The notes under the pieces were generated by a model that was given only the letters and a program-made list of their open reading frames with translations, was not told the DNA's origin and searched no databases. The translations under genes and the position numbers were made by a program. From Klebsormidium nitens (lineage: Eukaryota > Streptophyta > Klebsormidiophyceae > Klebsormidiales > Klebsormidiaceae), in contig DF237242.1 in NCBI GenBank assembly GCA_000708835.1, positions 1-64,000 of the forward strand: a DNA stretch of 64,000 nucleotides, written 5' to 3'. This document shows, one piece after another, positions 21,301 to 31,913 of this stretch. Position 1 is the first letter of the stretch. Every line of letters begins with the position of its first letter.

Positions 21301-24037
21301 CGTGTTCTGCTTTGCATCCTGTAGAGATGTGATTGCGCTCAGCTTGTTTCATTCTTAGCCAGAGAACTCAGACTCTCAGACTGATAGAGCCGACATGAAG
21401 TACCTTTCCGCATACAGAGTGCTGACGCAAACCAGTGCAAACATATGTGTTCCAGTCATCAGCGATCTGCCCCTGACGATGTAGTTGCAGCTTCCCAACA
21501 ACCCTTTGCTGGATTCATTGTTGGCGGAACCAGTTCCAAGCTGAAGATGTATACGTTCAGTAAAACAAAACGCTGCGGAATGGTACCTGCCGACATTGGT
21601 TGCACAATTAGGGCTCTTACGACGATGATTGAACGTGTTTGTCATTCACTGATCCAAAAGCAAAAGCACCTACAGCTGAATCCTCCGTGAGCTGCTGTTA
21701 TGCAACAGCCAGCTTCAACTAAAAGCCTCCAAAAAACCCTGAATCCTACCAGCTTAAATCAACTCACCAGGGGGCTTTCCTTTTAGGCCCTGGTCACAAG
21801 GCTTTTTTAAGCCCACAGATAAACTTGAAACTTTCTAACCCTGAGATCCCTAGCCCCGAAACCCTCCACCTTCAGACCTTGAACCCGGAATCCTCGTTAC
21901 AGCCACCTTAACCTGTGTTCTTTGAGTTGTTTGGCATCTCTCGGTCTATAACAATACCATCCACAAGGCCTACTGCATCAAATCACCTATATGAACGCCA
22001 TCTCTCAGCTACTCGTTTTCTTCTAGCTCAATCATAGGCGGCAAACCATAGCAATGCAGGTTCTCTCGAGCTCAGACCCAAAACCTTTGACATTTGATGG
22101 ATCTTGGAGCTTTCACTCGCGCTTTCGAGAACGAAACGCTGAACTCCATGAGTGCTGTCCGTTCGCCCCCATCATTCTCTGGGGCTTAACAATCTGCACC
22201 CTCTCCGTATGTTTTTCTAGATCACAATCCCAGAACCAAAACCCCAAATCCAAAATCCTTAACCTCGATATGCAATCCTCTTGCCAACACTTACCACCGT
22301 CACAGTGAAAGCTGTCCGCTCCACCTCTTCGTTCTCCTCCGGCTTGACCATCAGTGGCAGCTCCAATCGGTCCAGCATATCCCCTTTCATCCCCACGCAG
22401 ATGTAGCCCGTCGTGTGCTTGAGCATGAAGGCAATATCTTCAGGGGTCGTGTGCGAGGCCGCCATGATGAGGTCACCCTCGTTCTCGCGGTTCTCATCAT
22501 CGACCACCAACACAAACTGCATCGAAAATGCATATTCTAACATTAAATCACTCCCTGGAATGAATCGCATTGTGCGGCTGGAATCTTGGAAATCTTTGGC
22601 TGAGAGAGTTGGGCGAGCACCATTGACGGTTACATGTCCATCTAAAGTCGTTCTTGCCCTCAAAACCCTCCTGTCACCCCATCAACACAAACCGTGTCAG
22701 CCAAAACTGGGGCGTCGTGAAAGCCAGTACGGAAGCCAAATCATTGGCCCAGGGGGTGCCAAGACCATCATTTCCTACTGAAAGTCCCAAATGAATGAGT
22801 CTTCTCAATTAAACTACATATTGTTCGCTGCTCTAAACAGGCTTTCGCTTCAATCAACACTCCCAGCCTCCCATACAAGGAAAATTGCATCATCCCTATG
22901 ACTCCAACCGAAGCAACCACTAAGACATCAACTACAAAAGGTAGTTGGCGATGTGCGCCATCAGCCAAAACGTCATTTGAGCTAAGCTCCCTGTCTTTTC
23001 ACATCGTCTTTTCCTTGACATCAACTTCTGAAACGTGCCTGAGCTCTCGTTTATGCAATGCAGGTCAATGCGGAACGGCCCGCCCTGACTGCCTTTCAAA
23101 TAGGTCGATTCAGGTCGATCCAGACAGCCTAATAAGAATGAGGATTGGGCCCATTTGTGCAGTTTCACATGCATGAAATGGACCCCAATGCAGGATGGTC
23201 AAAGAATTGTGGGCATCCGACAGCCACAGTGTGCAAATCAAACCACATGGCCCCAATGCTGCCTCTACTGATAGACAACAAAGGAGAATGAAAGGCACCA
23301 AAAGAGTGTCAAATGAAACAGGCAGAACCAGGCTGCTCCATGCCTACTGGAAAGAGGAATGCGGAGTAGCAATCGAAAAAACTGAGGAGGAGTGCAATAA
23401 CCCTAATACTAATATAATCCCTAAATTTCAAACACAAAACCGCTTTGCCAAGGACTGCATCCCGCCAGACGCACCACTCCTTACATCAAAAGTGACGCGG
23501 TGTAACTTCCCCCTGCACCACTGCATCAATCAGTTCCTAAAACCTTCTTCAAACCCTGTCCACACTTGTAAATGGAGCTACGATGCATGCCACACGCACC
23601 TTCCCTTGCCGGATTGCCTCGACTGCTTCCTTGATGCTGTCAAACCCGGGCGTCGGTTGGTCCAGATCAGTCCCATCTGCCTCGCTCACAAAGAAGAGCT
23701 CCTCAGGCTCCAAAACCCTGGCTTTGAAGGTTGGCGTTCCGTTTGCCGGCGCATCGGCGAGCCTTTCCCCAACTTTGCCGGGCTCAAGCACAGGCACTGC
23801 CGCCCCATTGTCTGTTGATTCAGACCTACTTTCCTGCGCTGTAACTGCACCATTACCACTAGATGCGGACTGGCAGCTAATAAGGGATTCGGTTTGGAAA
23901 GGAACTGGCGCTGAAGGGTGCGCATGGGGGCCTCTGTGAGGGCGGAGAGAGTGGAGAGGCGTCCGGAGATCAAGCCTGCAGGGAACAAATGACGGTTTGG
24001 ACAAGGATGAAGCAACAATGCTGTTTGATAAAGTCAT
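18386..24037 (-). CDS. RIBA: RIBA: bifunctional DHBP synthase / GTP cyclohydrolase II, plastid
   Basis: Seven exons: 24037-23600, 22516-22295, 21318-21169, 20704-20300, 19811-19606, 19038-18975, 18574-18386. All introns are GT-AG, phases close exactly and the product is 557 aa. It catalyses two early riboflavin steps: ribulose-5-phosphate to 3,4-dihydroxybutanone phosphate, and GTP ring opening. The Ser/Thr/Arg-rich N-terminus fits a plastid transit peptide. DHBP synthase begins at [16 protein letters not shown] and keeps [18 protein letters not shown] and the catalytic [15 protein letters not shown] cyclohydrolase II keeps HSECLTGD with the zinc ligands in RRCDCGNQ, plus [15 protein letters not shown], the active-site region [13 protein letters not shown] and LMTNNPAK. 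Both halves look intact, like plant RIBA1 rather than the half-active paralogues. The C-terminus [14 protein letters not shown] matches plant proteins. It is divergent from THF1. Confidence 0.95.
20149..20215 (-). repeat. Intronic copy of RIBA exon-4 end with donor region
   Basis: This lies 150 bp into the intron that follows exon 4. It reproduces the exon's last about 60 nt (real end 20300-20365). On the plus strand, TATCTGATTGCAATGGTCGC matches TACCTGATTGCCACAATCGC, followed by AGCTCGCAAAGAT in both, then a CCCCCGG/GCCCGTG variant. A donor-like GATACAT replaces GTATGT. It is about 75% identical by eye. Confidence 0.65.
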
Positions 24038-25302
24038 TCAGGGGTTATTCAGTCACCTGAAGCAGCATCACTAAGCTGAGATATGTTCCTCGACATGCCG
24101 AGGACCCCTTGACCAGTTGTCAAACTGGTCTTGTGACACATTGACCATCAAACCGGCAGCATTCGATCTGTGCTGCCAAGCCCCTCTGCGATTCGCTGAA
24201 ACAGCTTATGCAAACCAGTAAGTTTGATATCCAAACCGGGACAATCTGAATGTGATGCCCGGCGAACGGCATTCAAGTCTGCAAAATGGTTTGAAAGGTC
24301 TCCGCCTCATACTTTGTTTATGGGCCAGCATATCAGAGTTGGCTGCAAATGGCTGCAAGAGAGCAGATTTGCTGATCAAAATGAGACCTGAAATGTGCGG
24401 CGATGATGAGCAAATAAGAGCCTGATGGTTTGAGCACATGCCAAGCGAAGCTTTAGAAGACTGATGTTACTAAGTCTCACCTTTGAAGATCTTGAAGCAC
24501 GTTGGCTGCTGCAAACTTCCCTCTATGGAAGCCAGCGGCCAACGACCCTGCCGGCTGCGTAGCCAGAAACGCTGACGATGCCATATGTGTCCAGACCCCT
24601 TAAGACAGTTTGAAGCTAAATCAGAAAGGTCAGGGGCAAAGTCTGGTCAATCAGATCCTTCTGTGCTCCGTCTACTTGCGACCAACATTAGTTGATGCTG
24701 CTTTTCCTTCCACCAAACGAAACCGGCTTTGTCTCTAAAATCTTTTTAAAAAGCATCAGAAAGGTTTCTTTTCCCCAAGAAGCCACCTCAAAGGCTGCTC
24801 CCCCCCAAGCCTCGCCGCCCTTTCGTAGATGGTTGGAAGTTGCTCCGGCCTTCTTGCAACCTGCTGGTTTCCTCCTGCAAAATGTCCAGAACTTCCACTG
24901 AAATCAACTTCCTTGCCATTTCCAAGCATGACGCCCGCGGTGCGCCTGCAACCAGACGCTTCCCACAATCTGTGGCAAATGTACACGCGGCAAGGTTTCC
25001 GCACTGGCCAGAATGGACGGCTGCGATGAGTCCACGGTTGTCCAGCTTTATATCCACGACGCGCTCATCGACGGCTCCGGAAGGGCGCCGCACAAGAAAG
25101 CTACGCGGTCCATTTTGGGAGAGCTTCTCTGATCCACATTTTGCCTTGCACTTTTTGCAAACCCTTTTGGAGGGCCTTCTCTAGCTCTCGCATCTCCTCT
25201 TTTTCTCGCAGCTGAAGGACGCCAAGGACCATACCGCCGGAGGGGAGAGGGGAGAGGAGTCGTCTTTTTAGGAAGAAGAAGCAGAAGGAAAGGTCGTGTA
25301 GC
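24038..25302. promoter_or_regulatory. Divergent RIBA-THF1 promoter region
   Basis: 1,265 bp separate the two start codons. No convincing ORF or classical TATA box was found. A pyrimidine-rich tract precedes THF1 (CATCTCCTCTTTTTCTCGCAG at 25188-25208, then a GGAGGGGAGAGGGGAGAGG purine tract around 25240), as often seen at plant plastid-protein genes. Shared regulation is possible but not shown. A minus-strand frame at 24788-25093 has no recognised family. Confidence 0.5.
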
Positions 25303-28300
25303 ATGGCGTCCTCTGTGGCGACGTTCGGGGTTCAGAGCCTCTCCAAGGCTGCATTTGGGGTGGCCACAAGGTGCGATGTTGCCACAAGTGGTCCTCAGAT
25401 GGCCTTTTGTAGTGGTGTGTGTGTCCCTGCTAGGGCCAGTAGCTTGAGAGCGAGCGCTTTCATCTCTGGGGTCAAAGGGTTGAAGCAGCAGGCTAGAAAA
25501 GCAGGGTGCATGAGGAGCGTGCAGGCAACGAGGCCGGGGATTGTCGCCCAGGCTGCCGGTAAGATATACCCGATAAGCTTATCAGCTCCCAGTCAAAGAC
25601 TAGAATGTTTCAAAGACTAGAATGTTTCACTTGTGAAACCTTTTTATCATTGTTTTGTTTTTTGAGGGAGAGTTATTATTATTTGTTTATCGAAGGAAAG
25701 CAAATGTGTTCCCAGCGCACCCCTGTGGTGCATGGCTTTGAGCTTGACCACCGTCTCGACCATCGTTGACCAAAGTTCGTTTGTAAAGTTTTGAGCCGTC
25801 AGGACAAGGGGGGTTTACTTGAGGAACGGATGTGGTTGAATGCGAGTTTTCATTTTTGAGCGTCCAACCAGTTTCCGGCACCCGGTAGCATCAGCTTTCT
25901 GAATTCAACATGAAATTGTCTTGACGAATGGACTGTCTACGGGTTTGGTGCATCCGTTTTTCTAGGAGGGGCCAGAAACATATGAGATTCTACATTCTGT
26001 GCGGTGCATTAAAGAGCGACATATCATCAATGATCAATCTGATGCTGTCTAGCCTGCTGAAGAGAGATGCTATGCAATCAGACCGGCGCAGAACTAGGTT
26101 ATTGTGGTTGCGCTCGTGCCGTGAAGGCAACCAAGCTAGAGCACCGTTTCGTCTTTTGGGAAGCTTTGCTAGCCTGAAGCCTTCTGCCATGCCCCTTTGA
26201 ACCTGGCCCACGCACTCCGCATCTGGCCTGTCGCCTTGAGCCCGTCGATGTTGTCTTCTTCCATAATGCCAATTGACGCTTCCTGTTCACATAACAAGGA
26301 TTGATTCTTTCAGCTGGCATGCAAGCAGGTTTAGACGTTGTTTCTGGGATTTGTTCGTCTTAGGCACGTTGGTACATGAATCTCTCTCTCCAATAGGCGG
26401 GTAGCTCTGATCTTCCTTGCTTGCGTGCAAAACTGGCAAGAGTGTACATGTTGGAGACATACGCCGGGACAGGCTCTGCATTCATGATTGCATATGTCGA
26501 GACAGGCCCTGCATCCATGATTACCTTCTTTTTCGATCAATCTGCATGTTGCTCCGCATGCCAGTCTGTGTAGAGGCAGAAAGGCAGTTGAGAACATGCA
26601 GCTTCTCACCATTTGTGATGATAGTTAGACCCTGGCCTTTTGCGGTTTGAGTCGTTGGTCGGTAGTAATGTATGCGAACCCTAATGTGAAAGTTGGGACC
26701 ACTTCTGGTTGGGAGCGCTTCCAAATGGTAATGGTGTGCAGCTTTTGACTGCTGACCAGGTCGGAAGCCTGACACTTGCTTCCAGCCTGGGCTTGCGCAT
26801 GGTTGAGCATTCAATGTTTCGCGCCCTCTCTTTTTGGGTGGTGCATATTGTTGAGCAACAATCTGCTCTTATCTGTTGACATGCCCGAGCAGATGTTCAT
26901 TCTGCGGAGCGAAGCAGGCTCTTGATTTGTAAGGTTCTAGTGGCTGCGCTTGTAAGTTAGGGGTATAGTCTGCCTCAAAATGCCTTGGATTTTGAGAGGT
27001 GATCTCTCTCATACAGTGCACACCTTTCCGGGGACATCGCTTTCAAATGCTGGGTCGGACGTCCACTCAAAAAGCCACATTTTGTTATGCTTCTGGCAAA
27101 TGTAGCCGCAAGCTTGTTCGGTGTGGCTGGTCAACAAACAAGTGTGCGTGTGGAGTCAAGAAGAGAGACGTTTGGCAATTCATTTTCTTGCTTGCATCGT
27201 CTTTGGATGTGCATTGTCTTGTCTGCATGTTGTTGCCATGCCAATCTTGTCACCTGGCACACTGGTTGGGTCTGCGCATGTTGACCGCTTTTGTTTGAGT
27301 GATTCCTAGGTCTTGAGCAGGTTTGTTCGGGTTTCTGTTTGGCTTGAATGCTGTCAATCTGCCTAAGTTGCATGTGTTGCTTCAGCCCTCTTTCTCGTGC
27401 TTTTATGCAGATTGATCCGGTGCTGGACTTTATTTATCCTTTGAGACATCGCTGCGTCTCTCCTGTGCTGAGAGACGTCCTTGACTAAACCGCTGGTTGT
27501 CCCATATCATGCCGATTGTAAAAGTTAGGAGTTTTCTTTCTCTCGGAGTGTTGGTTGGGGAGAGACTCCAGCCCTATTGGGAAGAGAATTTCCGCGTCAA
27601 AGAGCAAGGGAGATTGTTGAGAAGGGACTCAGCACAATGTATTCGAACCTTCTGTTCCTTGCCAGCTGGCGAACTTAATGATGTCGACCCGCTTACAAAA
27701 AGTTGCTGACCGCTTGGAACCTTGAACCCCGCAGCATTCATAATTTTGCCCAAGTGGTTGTTCCAAGCTCTTTTGCCTCCATGCGGTTGCAAATTCCTCC
27801 CTCAGTAATGCAACAGTCAAAAGTTGCAAAATCCGCAAGTCTGACACTACTCTTGTGTGTTTTGCTTCTTTGTCAACAGACATGCTCTACGTGTTGTTAT
27901 TTGAGGTGCACGAAATCAGTCTTGTCCACTGCCGAATTTGATGAGAAGCAAACCATCAAAAGATTCCTTGCAGTTATGATTGACACCTTTAAAGGCCCCT
28001 TTTACAAGATGTCTTGACCTTGCGTACTCAATACCCCGATGGTCCCAACCCAAAAGCCTCTGTTCTTGGCGGTTTACAAGACGCCCAGTTCCAGCATCCA
28101 ACTAGTATTGATGGAGCGTTAACCGGAGACTCTCACATCTTTGGAACTGCAAAGCGCGAAATTTTTGTTCTTCTCCCCTGCCAGCTGGCGAACTCGACGT
28201 CCCGACTGTCGCCGACACAAAGGCCTCCTTTTTGGCGGCCTACAAGAAGCCCATCCCCAGCATCTACAACAACGTCCTCCAGGAGCTCCTTGTGTTGCAC

Positions 28301-31300
28301 CACTTTGTGCGCTTTAACAGCGACTACAAGTACGACCCCATCTTCGCGCTGGGCCTGGTGACAGTTTACGACCAGTTGTTCGACGGGTACCGCAACGGGG
28401 CCGAGGAGAAGGAGACGATCTTCCAAGCGTACATCAATGCGCTCCAGGAGAGTCCCGAGCAGTACAGGTGAGCAACGTGTACTTGTTTTCTTGTTGGCCT
28501 TGTTGGGATTCTCGCGTTTGGGTGTCGGCTTTCGGGTTTCGGGTTTCGTGTTTCGTATTTTGGGTGTCGGTTCTTTGTGGTGCTTTTAGCTTCATCCCAA
28601 CACATGGTGGGTCGTGCAATGGGTCGAGGAGAAGCAGAAGGTTTTGTAGGGCGTGAATGTTTGCGCTTACGAAAGTCCTGAGCAAGCTGGATCAGTAAAG
28701 GTGAGAGGAGGAGTATGTTGGTACCTTCTGTAGGAGCATTCTGAAGAGTTAGGTTCGCGGAGCTTCTTCAGGGGACTTTCGACCAGTAGGCGGCAGATAG
28801 TTTCAGGTCGGGTTTAAAGGTCGTGGGATACTTGTTGATTTTTCGCTCATGTTTGTGGCTCTGTTGACAGTCGCAACTGGCCTTTTGACGGTTGAAGAGT
28901 CGGCCGAAATTTTCTCTCATCTGTGTTCGTTCCATTGTACTCGAGGGTGCGGGATGGGCCACCGCGAGAGTGGGCAGGAGCTCGTTGGGCAGCTCGAAAC
29001 AGAACTCTGAAGAAAACTCGCCGAGATACCAAGCATAGTCGAAAGCACCTTATGTAGCAAAGATGCTGGGGTGTTTGGCCAGATGAGCCAGCGCCAAACG
29101 ACAGCACGTTTTTTATAGTTGCTCGACGCCTTACCCAGATATATACAGACGCCGAGCTTCCGGCAAGGAAAACTCCAAACGTGGCATCCCACCTTTTGCC
29201 ACGCAAGACGATGAGGCGTTGGAGAAGGAAGTTGATGCCCAGACTGCAATTGGGGCTGAGACAGTTCGTCAGTAACACGTACAACTTGGAAGACCGCCAT
29301 GGCATCCATGCAGGCACGAATCCATACGCGCAATTCCGGTTTTAGGGAGTTAAAACCATTTTGAACCCGAAGGACTGAACAAGACCGAACAAGAGGCGTT
29401 GGAAGACTGAGCGGGCCCTCAGTTTGCGGGGGGTCTGAAACAGCTCCGCGAATACAGTGCAAGCATCCTTAGTAGGCAGAAACTACGAGAAAGACGAAGA
29501 TAGTGGTAGGCAAAGAGTACAAGACTTCAACCAGGAGGTCTTATCCGCTATATTGACCTGCAGGATGCGGAGGCGTGGAAAGTAGTGGGCTACGCCCAGT
29601 CTACGAAGAGCTTTTGAAAGAGCTTGTCAAATCATTCCCCCTCTGACCTCAGAGGTGTCCCTGCAATGCCTATGTTCTTAGTTTCGACCTAGTGAAGTTT
29701 GAGTCTGCAGGAATGATGCAGAAGCGTTGGAAGAGTGGGCGGGCGCCCAGTCTGCGGAGAGCGTGTTGAAGTTCGACGGGGACAGCGCAGCGGAGAAGGC
29801 GATGCAGGACGTCAGCACGCGGGCCAAGGAGGGCAACTTCCACTACAGCCGCTTCTTCGCTATCGGCCTCTTCAGGATACTGAACCTCGCCAAGGCGTCC
29901 GATCCTGCCACCCTCGAAAAGGTGAGCTTATCCTCTTGCTGCGGAATATTTGCGTGGTATTAAGTAAGATTGTTATGTTGTCTGCAGCCGCTTGGTTCGA
30001 AGTACGGCCAAGCCGTCTGCCCTTGCCACGGCCAAGCCTTCTGACCTTGCCGCTCTCGAACAAGTGCGTTTGTGAATGTCTGGGTGCAACATGCGCGCTC
30101 CGTTCGAGGTCCCTGAACTCGAATAGGATCAAGAGGGAGGTTAAGTTTCCTTACAGTTGCTTCTTCGCTTTTAGCCTCTGCGAAATATCCATTTCGGCTC
30201 CGCCGGGGGGTCGCGCCATACTCAGAACGGATTGTTTGTCGTGTTAATGGGGTTCGGCGTTCGCGCTTTGAATTATGATACAAAGTGGTATCTTTTGACC
30301 TGAACGAGAGAGGTCTTTGAGTTTCAACATAGCCGCTTGATCGCCATCAAGTCTCTCAAAGTAGATTTTGGACAAAGCGGCTATTTCATCTTTCGTGCAC
30401 AGAGTTCGACAGCCAGCCGTTTGTTCTTGGCTGCTTGTAGCATCGAAGCTCGCAAGGCCGCTAAACCTGCCATTTTTATTTCGTGCTTCTTAACAAATCT
30501 GCAGATGACCAGCGCGTTGAACGTGAGCAAGGCAAGTTAGACCCAGTCTATTTGGAATTCTTAAACTGCCAGTCCAACCCTAAACCCTCGCACGTGCACC
30601 TGACATCGACCATTTTCCTAGCCCCTTTTCCTTTTTTCGAATGTGCAGATTGACCAACGTGACCAAGGCAAGAGCAGACTGCGATTGTCGAAGTCCCGCA
30701 CTTGCCATTATAACATCGACCGTTAGCCTAACCCGATTTTCCTGAATCGACGTACAGTCGATAAGCGTTCGAGCGCGAGCAAGGGGAGCGTAGACCGTGT
30801 CTAACTCAAAGCGTTTCCAAATACAAACCCTTCGAGTCCACGGTTTTCTTAACCCGTTTTCCTTTTGAGCGATTTGCAGTTGACCAGTGCGTTGAACGTG
30901 AGCAAGGCGAGCGTAGAATGACGGTTACCCTAATTCGTTTCCTTGACGACCGTGCAGTTGACCAGCGCGTTGGACGTGAGCAAGGCGAGCGTAGACCATG
31001 TCTTTAACACAAACTCTGTCGTTGACATGACGGTCACCCTAACCCGTGTCTTTAACGACCGTGCAGTCGACCAGCACGTTGAACGTGAGCAAGGCGAGCG
31101 TAGACCATGTCTTAACACAAACTCTGTTGTTGACATGACGGTCACCCTAACCCGTTTTCGTAACGACCGTGCAGTTGACCAGCGCGCTGAACGTGAGCAA
31201 GGCGAGCGTAGACCCTGTCTATACATAGAAGTGTCGTTTCGACATGACGGTTACTCTAATTCGTTCCTTGACGACCGTGCAGTTGACCAGCGCGTTGAAC

Positions 31301-31913
31301 GTGAGCAAGGCGAGCGTAGACCGGGACCTCGACATTTACCGGGGGCTGCTGACCAAGCTGGCGGCGGCCAAGGAGCTCCTACAAGAGTTCCTCGAGAGGT
31401 GAGAACATGGTTGCCAGAGAGGCCCGTACAGTAGCTTATTACTTTGGGTTATTCTGCAACGAAAACGGGGCAAGCGGATGAGTTGGCTGTGTCCTGCCGA
31501 AGCCGGAGCGGACATAGTCATGTCAGATGTCAACGCTTCATGGACGAGCTTCCATAAGCCTTTTCGAAGGGTGCAACAATTGTGGAAGAAGGCATTATCA
31601 CGTGGTGCGATCAGCGTTTCTGTCAAGAGGCTGCCCTTTACCCCGTCTATCGGCCCAAAAGCTCTCACAGTTGCCGATCGTTGATGCAAATTACGAGATG
31701 CATTAGAGAGCTGTCATACTACTCGTTGGTGACGAAATGAAGTGGCTCAAAGATGAAGGATCTCTTTTGGTTTTTTTGTCGAGTAGCTCAAGTGTCGGTT
31801 CGAAACTGACGCCTTTTGTTCCGGTTTTCAGGGAGCAGAAGAAGGCTGCGGAGCGGAAATCGGAGCAAGAGGCGAAAGCGGTGCCGTCAACCCCCGCAGC
31901 GGAGTCGTCCTGA
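25303..31913 (+). CDS. THF1: THF1 / Psb29, thylakoid formation protein, plastid
   Basis: Five exons: 25303-25558, 28185-28467, 29711-29921, 31283-31398, 31832-31913. All are GT-AG, phases close and the product is 315 aa (Arabidopsis protein about 300). THF1 is a plastid stroma/thylakoid protein needed for photosystem II dynamics, vesicle-mediated thylakoid formation and sugar signalling. The first about 85 residues, MASSVATFGVQSL onward, fit a transit peptide. The conserved body starts DVPTVADTKASFLAAYKK, then PIPSIYNNVLQELLV, RYDP-like KYDPIFALGLVTVYDQL, and exon 3 HYSRFFAIGLFRILNLAKA. Exon 4 encodes LTSALNVSKASVDRDLDIYR and the start of a C-terminal coiled coil that ends in a Lys/Glu-rich tail. 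The start is the first ATG, in good context (TAGCATGGCG). Introns are unusually long (intron 1 2.6 kb) and carry copies of flanking exon edges, listed separately. Confidence 0.95.
27648..28102 (+). repeat. Two partial copies of THF1 exon-2 start in intron 1
   Basis: At 27657-27690, TTGCCAGCTGGCGAACTTAA followed by TGATGTCGACCCG repeats the real acceptor and first codons (CTGCCAGCTGGCGAACTCGA at 28179). At 28033-28102, AAAAGCCTCTGTTCTTGGCG then GTTTACAAGACGCCCAGTTCCAGCAT repeats the next exon segment (AAAGGCCTCCTTTTTGGCGG then CCTACAAGAAGCCCATCCCCAGCAT). The two pieces together cover the exon's first about 80 nt. Confidence 0.75.
28622..28707 (+). repeat. Copy of THF1 exon-2 end with donor in intron 2
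   Basis: GTCGAGGAGAAGCAGAAGG, then GCGCTTACGAAAGTCCTGAG and CAGTAAAGGTGAGA, mirror the real exon end at 28398-28472 (GCCGAGGAGAAGGAGACGA, GCGCTCCAGGAGAGTCCCGAG, CAGTACAGGTGAGC). The donor GGTGAG is intact. The copy contains in-frame stops. Confidence 0.75.
29205..29612 (+). repeat. Three degenerate copies of THF1 exon-3 start in intron 2
   Basis: The segments at 29205-29255, 29391-29435 and 29570-29612 each repeat the opening of exon 3 (GATGCAGAAGCGTTGGAAGA at 29714, then GCCCAGTCTGCGGAGAGC). The copies read GAGGCGTTGGAGAAGGA..GCCCAGACTGC, GAGGCGTTGGAAGACTGAGC and CAGGATGCGGAGGCGTGGAA..GCCCAGTCTACGAAGAGC. Only the last keeps an AG acceptor at the right place. Confidence 0.65.
30005..30068 (+). 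repeat. Two degenerate copies of THF1 exon-3 end in intron 3
   Basis: ACGGCCAAGCCGTCTGCCCT and ACGGCCAAGCCTTCTGACCT, the second followed by TGCCGCTCTCGAACAAGTGCG, resemble the exon end CTCGCCAAGGCGTCCGATCC, TGCCACCCTCGAAAAGGTGAG. A GTGCG replaces the GTGAG donor. Confidence 0.55.
30502..31240 (+). repeat. Seven-copy array of THF1 exon-4 start with splice acceptor
   Basis: Copies of the acceptor plus about 40 nt of coding (CAGTTGACCAGCGCGTTGAA, then CGTGAGCAAGGCGAGCGTAGAC) have their CAG at 30502, 30646, 30755, 30877, 30955, 31064 and 31172; the real one is at 31280. The last three steps are 108-109 bp, and the unit includes the preceding intron stretch (GACGGTCACCCTAACCCGT). Identity falls with distance from the real exon. 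Copies at 30502, 30877, 30955, 31064 and 31172 also keep GTGAGC exactly 18 nt after the AG. Reading on past the copies at 31064 and 31172 soon meets in-frame stops (TGA and TAG). Confidence 0.9.

Noticed and set aside
24788-25093. 101-aa minus-strand frame between RIBA and THF1
   Set aside because: Cys-containing and superficially enzyme-like, but I could not match it to a family. It lies in the divergent promoter interval with no splice partners.
30943-31434. 163-aa frame across the THF1 exon-4 array as a repeat protein
   Set aside because: It uses a different frame from THF1. The repetition is explained by duplicated exon edges, and the true frame ends in the conserved THF1 C-terminus.
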